A stretch of DNA of 64,000 nucleotides from Afifella marina DSM 2698. GTDB lineage: Bacteria > Pseudomonadota > Alphaproteobacteria > Rhizobiales > Afifellaceae. Shown here piece after piece: positions 42,151-50,567 of this stretch. Both the position numbers and the translations under genes were made by a program. The stretch spans positions 124,001 through 188,000 of the forward strand of contig NZ_FMVW01000003.1 of assembly GCF_900102695.1 (NCBI RefSeq), read 5' to 3'. The notes below the pieces were generated by a model, which worked only from the letters and a program-made list of their open reading frames with translations, made no database searches and was not told where the DNA came from. Position 1 is the first letter of the stretch; each line of letters begins with the position of its first letter.

Positions 42151-42651
42151 ATGCCGCGCATCGCCATCCGCACCGTTCTCGTCGAGACCGACAGCCAGCC
42201 CGCCCTCATCGACGGTCGTCAATCGGCCGCGGCGCTTGCCATCCGCCGCGGCACCTGCCGCAGGCTTCGCGCCGAAGGTTATGCGCTTTTGCCGGAAGTC
42301 TCGCTTTCGAGCGGACGCCGCGCCGATCTCGTGGCGCTCGGCGGCAAGGGCGAGATCGTCATCGTGGAGATCAAGTCATCGCTCGCCGACTTCATGGCCG
42401 ACCACAAATGGCGTGACTACTTTGGCTATTGCGACCGGTTTTATTTCGCGACGTCCGCGGACGTGCCTCTCGACGTTTTCCCGCAGGAAGCCGGCCTCAT
42501 CCTCGCCGATGCCTTCGGCGCAGAAATCCTACGCGACAGCGACGAGACGCGGCTCGCCGGCGCCCGGCGCAAGGAAATGCTGGTGAGGATTGCACGTGCA
42601 GGCGCCAACCGCCTGCACGATCTGGAGGATCCGGATTTCACGCGCGCGTGA
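42151..42651 (+). CDS. mmcB: MmcB family DNA repair protein
   Basis: The 166-residue protein has a PD-(D/E)XK nuclease-like core, RRADLVALG followed by IVIVEIKSSLADF, where Asp and Glu-x-Lys form the expected active site. It matches the MmcB family, whose Caulobacter member is SOS-controlled and acts in mutagenesis and repair. The ATG at 42151 (MPRIAIRTVLV) gives the family length; the longer frame upstream is Cys/Arg-rich and unlikely. It lies after the photolyase gene on the same strand. An ACGCGCG-TGAT-CGCGCGT hairpin overlaps its stop and may separate it from the convergent regA gene. Confidence 0.88.
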   Translation: MPRIAIRTVLVETDSQPALIDGRQSAAALAIRRGTCRRLRAEGYALLPEVSLSSGRRADLVALGGKGEIVIVEIKSSLADFMADHKWRDYFGYCDRFYFATSADVPLDVFPQEAGLILADAFGAEILRDSDETRLAGARRKEMLVRIARAGANRLHDLEDPDFTRA

Positions 42652-42715
42652 TCGCGCGTTCATCCAGGTCACATGCGTCCCACGAGGGCCGGAGTTTCGG
42701 CCGGGGACGAACGGC

Positions 42716-43273
42716 TCAGCGCGGGGCGCGCTTTGCCAGAATGCGCTGCAGAGTGCGGCGGTGCATGTTGAGGCGGCGTGCCGTCTCCGAGACATTGCGG
42801 TCGCAGAGCTCGTAGACGCGTTGGATATGCTCCCAGCGGACGCGATCGGCCGACATCGGGTTTTCCGGCGGATCCGCCCGATCTTCCGGATTGCGGACGA
42901 GCGAGGCAAAGATGTCGTCGGCATCGGCCGGCTTCGACAGATAGTCGATCGCCCCCATCTTCACCGCCGTCACCGCGGTCGCGATATTGCCGTAGCCGGT
43001 CAAGATCACGGCGCGGGCGTCCGGCCGCTTCTCACGCAAGAGCTCGATCACATCGAGGCCGTTGCCATCTTCCAGACGCATATCGACCACCGCGAAAGCT
43101 GGCGGCTTGCTCGCCACCTGCTGCTTGGCGTCACGCACGCAATCGGCGGTCACGATATCAAAGCCACGCTTTTCCATGGCACGCGCAAGACGCTGCAAGA
43201 AGGCGCGGTCGTCATCCACGATCAGCAAGGAGGAATCGGCAAGGCCGAGTTCCGAAACGGTTTCACTGTTCAT
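42716..43273 (-). CDS. regA: redox response regulator RegA/ActR/PrrA
   Basis: The 185-residue protein has a receiver domain with acidic pair Asp20/Asp21, phosphoacceptor Asp64 (FAVVDMRLEDG), Thr92 and Lys114. A proline-containing linker follows, then a short C-terminal Fis-like helix-turn-helix (NVSETARRLNMHRRTLQRIL) that is almost invariant in RegA proteins. It should regulate oxygen-controlled genes (respiration, nitrogen or carbon fixation, photosynthesis) after phosphorylation by RegB. The ATG at 43273 gives the canonical length. The gene lies 87 bp downstream of regB on the same strand, but a senC/prrC homologue, often found with this pair, is absent. Confidence 0.94.
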   Translation of the reverse strand: MNSETVSELGLADSSLLIVDDDRAFLQRLARAMEKRGFDIVTADCVRDAKQQVASKPPAFAVVDMRLEDGNGLDVIELLREKRPDARAVILTGYGNIATAVTAVKMGAIDYLSKPADADDIFASLVRNPEDRADPPENPMSADRVRWEHIQRVYELCDRNVSETARRLNMHRRTLQRILAKRAPR

Positions 43274-43360
43274 CACAGAAACGCCTGATTTAACTCGTTG
43301 CTCCACTATCTGTGCTAATGCCTCAGCACAGGGTTTGCAAACCCGATCGTCAAATTGATG

Positions 43361-44725
43361 TTACACCTCATAGTGTAAATCTGACCCGTCATCGCTCGCC
43401 AATGCCGGCGACTGGCGGCGCCACCCGATGGTGACAATCGCGCCCGTCTCCGGGGCCGGCCGATTTTTAAGCGACAGTCTGGCACCGCTCCGCTCCAGGA
43501 GCGTCTTGGCAATAAAGAAGCCGAGGCCCAGTCCACCCCCGGAATTGTCACGTTCCGTGGGGCTCGTCTTGAAGCGGGTCGAGACATAGGGCTCGCCGAG
43601 CCGCTCGATCATCTCCGGCGCGAAGCCCGGACCGTCGTCGGAAATGGCGATGAGAACGAAGCGATCGTCCCAGCTCGCGGAGACGCGAACCTCGCTCTTG
43701 GCAAAATCGAGAGCGTTTTCCAGAATGTTGCCAAGGCCATAGAGAATACCAGGGTTGCGATGAAAGATGGGCTCCGGACCCTTCCCATCGCTCTCCACCA
43801 TCAGCTTGATGCCAAAATCGCGATGCGGTGCCGTCGCCTCTTCGAGAAGGCGCGGCAGAGCGAGACGGCCAAGATGCTCCTCCGGCTCGGAGGAGAGCGA
43901 GGTGAGCTTGGAGAGGATCTCGCGACAGCGCGCGGTCTGAGAGGCGAGGAGCTTCAGATCTTCCGAAGAGGGATCTTCGGCATCGACCTCACTCAGCATC
44001 TCCTTGACCACGAGCGTGATCGTCCCAAGCGGTGTGCCGAGTTCGTGGGCGGCCGCGGCCGCAAGTCCATCGAGCGCCGACAGATGCTGCTCGCGCTGCA
44101 TGACGAGCTCGGTGGCGGCGAGCGCATCAGCAAGCTGGCGCGCCTCCTCGGCGACGCGGAAGGCGAAGAAGCCCATAAAGACGAGCGAGCAGACGACCGC
44201 CGCCCACATGCCGCCGACGTAGAGCAGCGGCAGGTTCAGGGGCGGGCCGGACCAGGGAAGCGGCTCGTGGAAAAACACGAGATAGCTTGCGCTGATGAAA
44301 GCCAGACCCCCCAAGAACAAGGTCTTGTCCGGCGGCATCGTCGTCGCCGAGACGAGCGCCGGGAAAATGATCAAAAAGGCGAAGGGGTTTTCCATCCCTC
44401 CCGTCAAGTACAAGAGCCCGGCAAGCTGTACGATGTCATAGGTGAGAAGCACCGTCGCCCAGTTCGGATGCAGGCGCCGTGTTGCCGGAAACGTCAGTCT
44501 GAGACCGATATTGACCCAGGCCGACAACGCGATCAGCGCGAAGCAGGCTCCGAAGGGGACCGGGAATCCGAGGACGAAGCCGATCAGCACCACGGCGGCC
44601 GTTTGCCCGGCGATGGCCAGCCATCGCAGGCGCGTCAGGGTGCTCAACCTGAGGCGTCGGCTCGAAAAAGCCCGCTCCATTCCAACTTCGCGGGTCAGTT
44701 TGCTCGATGGGTCGCTGAAAGGCAT
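43361..44725 (-). CDS. regB: redox sensor histidine kinase RegB/ActS/PrrB
   Basis: This 454-residue kinase has six membrane helices in the first 190 residues, including the quinone-sensing motif GGMENPF (109-115). The H box reads LAAAAAHELGTPLG with His227, and a Cys267 in the TARCREIL segment corresponds to the redox-active cysteine of Rhodobacter RegB. N, G1 (ISDDGPGFA) and G2 (GGGLGLGFFIAK) ATP-binding boxes follow. It should autophosphorylate when the quinone pool is reduced and pass the phosphate to RegA. The ATG at 44725 gives a normal N terminus. The pair is divergent from the dapB group across 316 bp. Confidence 0.95.
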   Translation of the reverse strand: MPFSDPSSKLTREVGMERAFSSRRLRLSTLTRLRWLAIAGQTAAVVLIGFVLGFPVPFGACFALIALSAWVNIGLRLTFPATRRLHPNWATVLLTYDIVQLAGLLYLTGGMENPFAFLIIFPALVSATTMPPDKTLFLGGLAFISASYLVFFHEPLPWSGPPLNLPLLYVGGMWAAVVCSLVFMGFFAFRVAEEARQLADALAATELVMQREQHLSALDGLAAAAAHELGTPLGTITLVVKEMLSEVDAEDPSSEDLKLLASQTARCREILSKLTSLSSEPEEHLGRLALPRLLEEATAPHRDFGIKLMVESDGKGPEPIFHRNPGILYGLGNILENALDFAKSEVRVSASWDDRFVLIAISDDGPGFAPEMIERLGEPYVSTRFKTSPTERDNSGGGLGLGFFIAKTLLERSGARLSLKNRPAPETGAIVTIGWRRQSPALASDDGSDLHYEV

Positions 44726-45041
44726 GCGTCCTCTTAGCGAAACTGCACACGATTGGAATATGCAGCAGGCTAAATTTCGCCAATTTCGCGCTCTCCAGCA
44801 GCGTTGCCGCACCACAAAGCGTTACTGCCGCGCAAAGACTTCGTTGGCGCGAAAATATCTATCTCGGTTTTCTGCTTATTTGAGCGGTGCGAGCGATTTT
44901 CTCACGGACCGTTTTCTGACGCAGGCCGTTCTCTCACGCGGTCCGTCGCGACCAGGACGGCTTTGAGTTTTGGCAAAGCCGGCGAGGATGGCCTTGCGCC
45001 GCAGGCATGCTATAGGCGGCGCGACAGAACGGGAGAGGCCA
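44726..45041. other. intergenic region between regB and dapB
   Basis: A 316-bp gap separates regB from the dapB group. Its centre (about 44810-44890) is AT-rich with runs such as GCGAAAATATCTATCTCGG, which could hold divergent promoters, but I cannot fix a -35/-10 pair with confidence. I see no gene or terminator in it. A GGGAGAGG ribosome binding site lies at its right end, just before the GTG of dapB. Confidence 0.4.
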
Positions 45042-45851
45042 GTGACACAGCTGAGAACCGTCGTGGCGGGTGCCAGCGGGCGCATGGGACGCGCTCTCAT
45101 CGCCGCCGTTGCAGCGCATGACGATTTGCGCCTCGTGGGCGCGCTGGAGCGGGAAGGCTCCGAAGCGATCGGCCAGGACGCGGGGCTCGTCGCCGGCATC
45201 AAGGAAACGGGTATCGCCATTTCCGACGATCCGCTTTCCGTCCTCGCGCAGTCTGACGTGCTGATCGACTTCACCGGGCGCTCCGCCAGCCTCGCCTTGA
45301 GCGAGCTCGCAGCCCAGGCACGCATCGTCCATGTCGTCGGCTCGACGGGCTTTCAGCCGGAGGACGAACAGACATTCCGCGCCGCCTCGCGTCATTGCCG
45401 CATCGTCAAATCCGGCAATATGAGCCTCGGGGTCAATCTCGTGGCCGGTCTCGTACGCCGGGCTGCAGCGGCCCTCGGGCCGGAATTCGATATCGAGATC
45501 GTGGAAATGCACCACCGCCACAAGGTCGATGCGCCCTCCGGCACGGCGCTCCTCCTCGGCGAGGCAGCGGCGGAGGGGCGCGACGTCGATCTCGACACGG
45601 TCGCCGTGCGCGGGCGCGACGGGGAGACCGGAGAGCGACCTGAAGGCGCCATCGGCTTTGCAAGCCTCAGGGGCGGTTCAGTCGTCGGCGATCATATTGT
45701 GGTGCTCGCCGGCGAGGGCGAACGCATCGAAATCGGCCATCGCGCCGAGACCCGCCTCATCTTCACCCGCGGGGCGCTTCGTGCCGCCTTGTGGGCATTC
45801 GACAAAAAGCCCGGCCTTTACGACATGGCCGACGTTCTCGGGCTGCACTGA
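45042..45851 (+). CDS. dapB: 4-hydroxy-tetrahydrodipicolinate reductase
   Basis: The 269-residue enzyme reduces HTPA with NAD(P)H in lysine and diaminopimelate synthesis. GASGRMG (about 10-16) is the cofactor loop, VGSTGF follows near residue 108, and the catalytic/substrate block is [15 protein letters not shown] near residues 157-171. The GTG at 45042 is preceded by GGGAGAGG and gives the standard N terminus. The gene starts a three-gene group with gpmA (28-bp gap) and a hemerythrin gene. In many Hyphomicrobiales dapB is indeed followed by gpmA. Confidence 0.96.
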   Translation: MTQLRTVVAGASGRMGRALIAAVAAHDDLRLVGALEREGSEAIGQDAGLVAGIKETGIAISDDPLSVLAQSDVLIDFTGRSASLALSELAAQARIVHVVGSTGFQPEDEQTFRAASRHCRIVKSGNMSLGVNLVAGLVRRAAAALGPEFDIEIVEMHHRHKVDAPSGTALLLGEAAAEGRDVDLDTVAVRGRDGETGERPEGAIGFASLRGGSVVGDHIVVLAGEGERIEIGHRAETRLIFTRGALRAALWAFDKKPGLYDMADVLGLH

Positions 45852-45879
45852 AACCATTTGCCTAATTGAGGGAGACAAT

Positions 45880-46512
45880 ATGGATCGCCTTCTCGTTCTC
45901 GTCCGCCACGGACAGTCGGAATGGAATCTCAAGAACCTCTTCACCGGCTGGAAAGACCCTGGCCTCACGGAGAAGGGGATCGAAGAAGCCCGCAAGGGCG
46001 GCCGGCTTCTCAAGGAGGCAGGTCTCGGCTTCGACCTCACCTATACGAGCGCCCTGACACGGGCCCAGAAGACACTCGATCTCATCCTGGAAGAGCTCGG
46101 CGTGCCGCTCACCGGCGAGGGTTCTCTGCCGCGCCAGCAGGATCTCGCCCTCAACGAGCGCGATTACGGCGATCTTTCCGGCCTGAACAAGGACGATGCG
46201 CGCCAGAAATGGGGCGAGGAGCAGGTGCATATCTGGCGCCGCTCCTACGATACGGCCCCTCCGGGAGGGGAGAGCCTGAAGGATACCGGCGCCCGCGTGT
46301 GGCCTTACTACATGACGCACATCTTGCCCGACGTGATGAACGGCAAGCGGGTTCTGGTGTCGGCCCACGGGAATTCGCTGCGGGCGCTCATCATGGTGCT
46401 CGACCGGCTGACGCCCGACGCCGTCACCAAGCTTGAACTCGCAACCGGCGTGCCGCTCGTCTACCGGCTCAACGCCGACACCACCGTCGCCGAAAAGGTC
46501 ATCTTGCAGTGA
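45880..46512 (+). CDS. gpmA: 2,3-bisphosphoglycerate-dependent phosphoglycerate mutase
   Basis: This 210-residue glycolytic/gluconeogenic enzyme interconverts 3- and 2-phosphoglycerate. The phosphohistidine motif [10 protein letters not shown] is at about 7-16, [10 protein letters not shown] follows, [10 protein letters not shown] lies near residue 88 and the second catalytic His is in [10 protein letters not shown]. It is slightly shorter than the E. coli enzyme (250), as is usual for alphaproteobacterial GpmA. The ATG lies after TTGAGGGAGAC, a good RBS. Its last bases overlap the GTG start of the hemerythrin gene (GTGA). Confidence 0.96.
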   Translation: MDRLLVLVRHGQSEWNLKNLFTGWKDPGLTEKGIEEARKGGRLLKEAGLGFDLTYTSALTRAQKTLDLILEELGVPLTGEGSLPRQQDLALNERDYGDLSGLNKDDARQKWGEEQVHIWRRSYDTAPPGGESLKDTGARVWPYYMTHILPDVMNGKRVLVSAHGNSLRALIMVLDRLTPDAVTKLELATGVPLVYRLNADTTVAEKVILQ

Positions 46513-47108
46513 GCGATGCACCGCCGATCGATCCTGCGCTTAGGCTCGGTTCGCGGGCGCATCTGCCGGATGACCTCCTCGCCCTCCTGCGGAAATATCC
46601 GCGGGAGGTCTGGCCGGAGCACGAGAATTTGGGCGAGCTCGCGAAATTCTGGCTCGCCCGTCACGACATGTTCCGAGAGCTTTGTGCCATCCTCGCCAAA
46701 TCGGCGGAGGATCTCCGGGAGGGACGCATCGATCCGGCCGAGTTCCGCGGCTTCTTCGCCCCGCGCATGCGTTTCTTTCTGCACCAGCTGAACGGGCATC
46801 ACCAGATCGAAGACCACGCCTACTTCCCCGCCTTCATGGCAGCGGAGGCGAGCCTTACCCGCGGCTTCGAAATCCTGGAAAACGACCACGAGATCATCCA
46901 CGGCGATCTCGTGCGGATGGGCGAAGCGGGCAATGCGCTCGTTGAAAGTCTTAGCCAAGACCGGGATGCGCAGATGCGCAGCGCCGAAACGATGAGCGGC
47001 GAACTGACCGGCTTTCTAACCGGCCTTCACCGCCATCTGGCCGACGAGGAGGACATCATCGTGCCGCTCATCCTCGATCGGACGGAAGAAAAGCTCGGCG
47101 TGAAGTAG
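46509..47108 (+). CDS. hemerythrin HHE-domain protein
   Basis: The 199-residue helical protein carries hemerythrin-type iron ligands: [16 protein letters not shown] (about 39-54), [14 protein letters not shown] (about 96-109), [11 protein letters not shown] and [14 protein letters not shown] near the C terminus. A diiron site binding O2, or sensing oxidants or nitric oxide, is expected. It is larger than typical single-domain hemerythrins because of an N-terminal 38-residue segment. The GTG start overlaps the gpmA stop by 4 bp, so its production is tied to central metabolism genes. Oxygen storage versus stress sensing cannot be told apart from the sequence. Confidence 0.85.
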   Translation: MSDAPPIDPALRLGSRAHLPDDLLALLRKYPREVWPEHENLGELAKFWLARHDMFRELCAILAKSAEDLREGRIDPAEFRGFFAPRMRFFLHQLNGHHQIEDHAYFPAFMAAEASLTRGFEILENDHEIIHGDLVRMGEAGNALVESLSQDRDAQMRSAETMSGELTGFLTGLHRHLADEEDIIVPLILDRTEEKLGVK

Positions 47109-47589
47109 ACCCGCCGGGTCTTCAGGCGATCGCGAGACGCCACGACCGTTCCCGCGCTTTTTGATCCGGCCACTCAGTTGCGGATGCGCTTGACGAGTGA
47201 CCGAACTAAAAAGAGAGGCTCCGGGGCTGGTTGCGGGCCGCACATGCGGGGCCGGCGCCGCGCATGTAGTGCTTTTCGGGCCGGTAGGCGGTAGAAAAGA
47301 AAGCGCGGGTGCTGTCACCCAGGCGGCGAACCCATTTTCTGAACAGCAGCATGGTCTTAACTCTCCCGTCCGACCGGACCTCAAGCGCGGGCGGAGCCTT
47401 TCGATATGGCTCAAGCGATAGCGCCGAATATCTGAACAGAAGATGACCTGGGGCTTGCGCCCGATGAATTCTTACCAATTCGATTAAACTGTTGTGCCGC
47501 GGCAACAGGTAGCAACGCCGCCAGGCGCCGTCCGGGCGGCGGATACTGGCGGCGAATACTGCCGGCGGTCGTGGCTATGCGGCACGCAT
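47109..47589. other. 480-bp gap between hemerythrin and aldo/keto reductase genes
   Basis: Except for a possible 48-codon gene on the minus strand (47206-47352), the stretch holds nothing I can identify. A short AGACCC-GCC-GGGTCT hairpin follows the hemerythrin stop at about 47106-47120, without a T run. Confidence 0.4.
47206..47352 (-). CDS. possible 48-residue basic small protein
   Basis: An ATG at 47352 preceded by GGGAGAG at 8-base spacing opens a 48-residue frame starting MLLFRKWVRRLGDSTRAFFS and ending in SLSF. It is basic, with Arg/Tyr/Phe and two small Cys-containing motifs (GPACAARN), and does not match a family I know. The ribosome binding site and the lack of any other gene here argue for it; the short length argues against. 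No homology evidence is available from sequence alone. Confidence 0.38.
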   Translation of the reverse strand: MLLFRKWVRRLGDSTRAFFSTAYRPEKHYMRGAGPACAARNQPRSLSF

Positions 47590-48459
47590 TCAGGCCCCGT
47601 TGCCGATGTCCTCCAGCTCCTGGAGCACACCCTGCGGCAGACCGAGCTCGGCTGCGGCCAGATTCTCCTCAAGATGCTGCAGCGAGGAGGTGCCCGGAAT
47701 GAGCAGGATATTGGGCGAACGCTGCAAGAGCCAGGCGAGCGCCACCTGCATAGGCGTTGCGCCGAGGCGTTCGGCAACCGCGTTTAAGGACGAGGATTGC
47801 AGCGGCGTGAAACCGCCGAGCGGGAAGAACGGCACATAGGGAATGCCCTCTTTCGCCAGTTCGTCGATCAGCTCGTCATCTGTGCGATGGGCGAGATTGT
47901 AGAGGTTTTGCACACAGACGATCTCGGCGATTTTGCGTGCCTCCGCGACCTGCGTCGGGGTGGCGTTGCTGAGCCCGATGTGATGGACGAGCCCCTCTTC
48001 CTGCATCTTTGCGAGAACCGTGAGGGCCGGCTCCACCGATCCTTCAGCCGGCCCCTCTGCGAACATCAGCCGGAGATTGACGACCTCAAGCCGTTCCAGC
48101 CCGAGATTTTTCAGGTTGTCGTGGACGGCCTGCCGCAACTCCTCGGGCGCAAAGGCGGGCAGCCAATTGCCCTTGTCATCACGGCGCGCACCGATCTTCG
48201 TGACGATGACGAGATCGTCCGGGTAAGGGTGCAGCGCCTCGCGGATGATCTCGTTGGTGACATGCGGTCCGTAAAAATCGCTGGTGTCGATGTGGTCGAC
48301 GCCCGCCTCCACCGCCCGGCGCAGCACCGCGACCGCAGCATCACGATCCTTCGGCGGGCCGAAAACGCCAGGGCCTGCAAGCTGCATAGCGCCGTAACCC
48401 AGACGTTTGACCGTATGGCTGCCGAGCTTAAACGTGCCGGCCTTGTCGATATTGGGCAT
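47590..48459 (-). CDS. aldo/keto reductase
   Basis: The 289-residue NADPH-dependent enzyme has the AKR pattern HIDTSDFYGPH (Asp and Tyr of the catalytic tetrad), VTKIG with the catalytic Lys and HHIGLSNATP in the barrel. The segment EVVNLRLMF stands where most AKRs have a catalytic His, a substitution also seen in the YdbC-like group; the enzyme may therefore act on a different range of carbonyls. The ATG at 48459 (MPNIDKAGTF) gives the family start. It is a single gene downstream of mbfA on the same strand. Confidence 0.88.
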   Translation of the reverse strand: MPNIDKAGTFKLGSHTVKRLGYGAMQLAGPGVFGPPKDRDAAVAVLRRAVEAGVDHIDTSDFYGPHVTNEIIREALHPYPDDLVIVTKIGARRDDKGNWLPAFAPEELRQAVHDNLKNLGLERLEVVNLRLMFAEGPAEGSVEPALTVLAKMQEEGLVHHIGLSNATPTQVAEARKIAEIVCVQNLYNLAHRTDDELIDELAKEGIPYVPFFPLGGFTPLQSSSLNAVAERLGATPMQVALAWLLQRSPNILLIPGTSSLQHLEENLAAAELGLPQGVLQELEDIGNGA

Positions 48460-48565
48460 GAAACGAATTCCTCTCCGCAAGCGCTTGGCCCGAGACATAG
48501 CGCCGTGGGCGACAAAGTGCAGTGCGGAAAGTGCAGATCTCAGCCGTTCGCCGGACCGGCTTGGC

Positions 48566-49543
48566 TCAGGCGTTGCCGATCAAAACACCCGCGGCAAAGA
48601 CGAGAGAGCCGCCCAAGATCACCTGCATGGCAGCCCGCCAGAAGGGCGTGTCCATCCAGCGCTGCTGGATCCAGGCGATCGCCCACAATTCCGCGATCAC
48701 GATCGCAAAAGCGAGCGTCGTCGCCGTCCAGAAATGCGGGATGAGGTAGGGAAGCGCATGACCGAGCCCGCCAATCGCCGTCATCACGCCTGACGAAATG
48801 CCCCGCTTCAACGGCGATCCCCGGCCGGTCAGCGCGCCATCGTCGCTCGCCGCCTCGGTGAAGCCCATGGAGATGCCGGCGCCGATCGCAGCGGCAAGGC
48901 CGACGAGAAAGGTCTGCGAGGTGTCGTGCGTGGCAAAGGCGGCGGCAAAGATCGGCGCAAGCGTGGAAACCGAGCCATCCATCAGCCCGGCAAGGCCCGG
49001 CTGCACATAGGTCAGGAGAAAACGGCGATGCGCGGCCCGATCTTCTTCCGAACGCGCCTCTGCCGGCAGATATTCCGCCTCGAGCCGTTCTGCGGTGGCG
49101 ATGTGGTGGCCTTCAGCGACGGCAAGATCGCCCAGGAGCTTGCGCGTCTCCGCATGGGCCGTGCGCGCAGCCGCCTTCTGATAGAAATTGCGCGCTTCCT
49201 CTTCCATCGCCGCAGCTTCGCTGCGGATCCGGTCGAGGCTCAAATTGGCGACGAGCCACACCGGGCGCCTTCGCATGAAGCCCGCCACATGCTCGCGGCG
49301 GATGAGCGGGATCGTATCGCCGAACGCGGCCCGGAAATGATCGATGAGCAGGCGCCGGTGGCCGTCCTCTTCCTTGCCCATCGCAGCAAACATCGCCGCC
49401 GTCTGCGGAAATTCGTCTTTCAGACGCTCCGCATACGTGCTGTAGATCTGGCTGTCCTCCTCCTCCGCGGAGATAGCGAGGGCCAGTATCTCCTTCTCTC
49501 CCAGCTCGGAGAAGCGAAGGCGGCGCTGCATGTTGATCAGCAT
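48566..49543 (-). CDS. mbfA: membrane-bound ferritin / iron exporter MbfA
   Basis: This 325-residue protein joins an N-terminal erythrin-like ferritin domain (about 1-150), with diiron ligands in AISAEEEDSQIY and GKEEDGHRR, to a C-terminal VIT1/CCC1-like iron transport domain with GLMDGSVSTLAPIFAAAF, GMGFTEAASDDG-like helices and four or five membrane segments. In Bradyrhizobium and Agrobacterium such proteins export iron and protect against peroxide, under Irr control. I see no clear Irr box in the 116-bp gap upstream. The ATG at 49543 gives MLINMQRRLRFSELG; an ATG four codons on is an alternative. It complements the fbp uptake system in the same window. Confidence 0.9.
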   Translation of the reverse strand: MLINMQRRLRFSELGEKEILALAISAEEEDSQIYSTYAERLKDEFPQTAAMFAAMGKEEDGHRRLLIDHFRAAFGDTIPLIRREHVAGFMRRRPVWLVANLSLDRIRSEAAAMEEEARNFYQKAAARTAHAETRKLLGDLAVAEGHHIATAERLEAEYLPAEARSEEDRAAHRRFLLTYVQPGLAGLMDGSVSTLAPIFAAAFATHDTSQTFLVGLAAAIGAGISMGFTEAASDDGALTGRGSPLKRGISSGVMTAIGGLGHALPYLIPHFWTATTLAFAIVIAELWAIAWIQQRWMDTPFWRAAMQVILGGSLVFAAGVLIGNA

Positions 49544-49659
49544 GGGGATCCTTTCATCCGCTCCATGGCGCGCAATCGTCGCATGCGCAAGAGCGCCAGT
49601 CGCCGCAAGTTCAAGAGCCCCTTGACCAAGCCCGTCCGGATACTTCTTCTTGGCAGAGC

Positions 49660-50502
49660 ATGACGCAGCAAGCTGACACCTTTCTGGAGCGCACGGGGCA
49701 CGTCCTCGCAGGCTGGCTGCGCACCGAAACGCGCGACTACGAACCCTTCGCACCCTTCGACGCGGCGGCGCTGCGCAAAGTCTTGAAACCCGGGGACATC
49801 ATCCTCGTCGAGGGGCGGGAGTATATTTCCCAGGTCATCAAATACCTGACCACGTCGACCTGGTCGCATTCCGCGCTTTATGTCGGCGATATCCCCGGCA
49901 AAACGGAAGAGGACGGCGAACCGCACTGCCTCATCGAGGTCGATGTCGGCGAGGGCTGCATCTCTCTGCCCTTGTCGCGCTACGACACCTACAACATCCG
50001 TATCTGCCGACCGGTCGGGCTCTCATCCGCCGATCGCGAGGAGGTGACGCGCTTCATGATTTCGAAGATCGGCCTTTCCTACGACATGAAGAACATCTTC
50101 GACCTGTTGCGCTATTTCTTCCCCCTGCCGCTGCCGGCGAGATGGCGGCGCCGGGCGATCGCCTTCGGATCGGGCGATCCGACGCGCGCAATCTGTTCCT
50201 CGCTGATCGCAGAGGCCTATCAGCGCGTGCATTACCCGATCCTGCCCATCATCCGCACGGAAGAGAGGCGCCGCTGGGGCATGGGCGCAAGGCGGCGCGA
50301 GATCTATTTCATCCGCCATCATTCGCTGTTCGCACCGCGCGACTTCGACCTCTCCCCCTATTTCGCCATCGTCAAGCCGACGCTCGAAAGAGGCTTCAAA
50401 TACAAAAAGCTCGTCTGGGGAGAGGGCGATCCGCCGCCCAAGGAAGAAGAGGTGGTGCGGGCAACCGAAAAAGCCGTCGAAGAGGCCGCCGCGCACGGTT
50501 AG
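49660..50502 (+). CDS. YiiX/YebB-like NlpC/P60-type cysteine hydrolase
   Basis: The 280-residue protein belongs to the permuted NlpC/P60 (YiiX/YebB, PF05708-like) group. GDIILVEGREYISQ (about 45-58) leads into TSTWSHSALYVGD, with His70 as the catalytic His. The nucleophile is Cys179 in RAICSSLIAEAYQ. No signal peptide is visible, so it probably acts in the cytoplasm on an amide, thioester or lipid-linked substrate. The C-terminal 90 residues (from YPILPIIRTEERRR) are charged and end in a Glu/Lys-rich helix. It converges with rpoN, leaving 65 bp, and is divergent from mbfA. Confidence 0.82.
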   Translation: MTQQADTFLERTGHVLAGWLRTETRDYEPFAPFDAAALRKVLKPGDIILVEGREYISQVIKYLTTSTWSHSALYVGDIPGKTEEDGEPHCLIEVDVGEGCISLPLSRYDTYNIRICRPVGLSSADREEVTRFMISKIGLSYDMKNIFDLLRYFFPLPLPARWRRRAIAFGSGDPTRAICSSLIAEAYQRVHYPILPIIRTEERRRWGMGARRREIYFIRHHSLFAPRDFDLSPYFAIVKPTLERGFKYKKLVWGEGDPPPKEEEVVRATEKAVEEAAAHG

Positions 50503-50567
50503 GCCCTGTCATAGATGACAGCCGCTTTGATAAACTGCCGCCTTCTCACGCGGCCATATCAGCCCTT

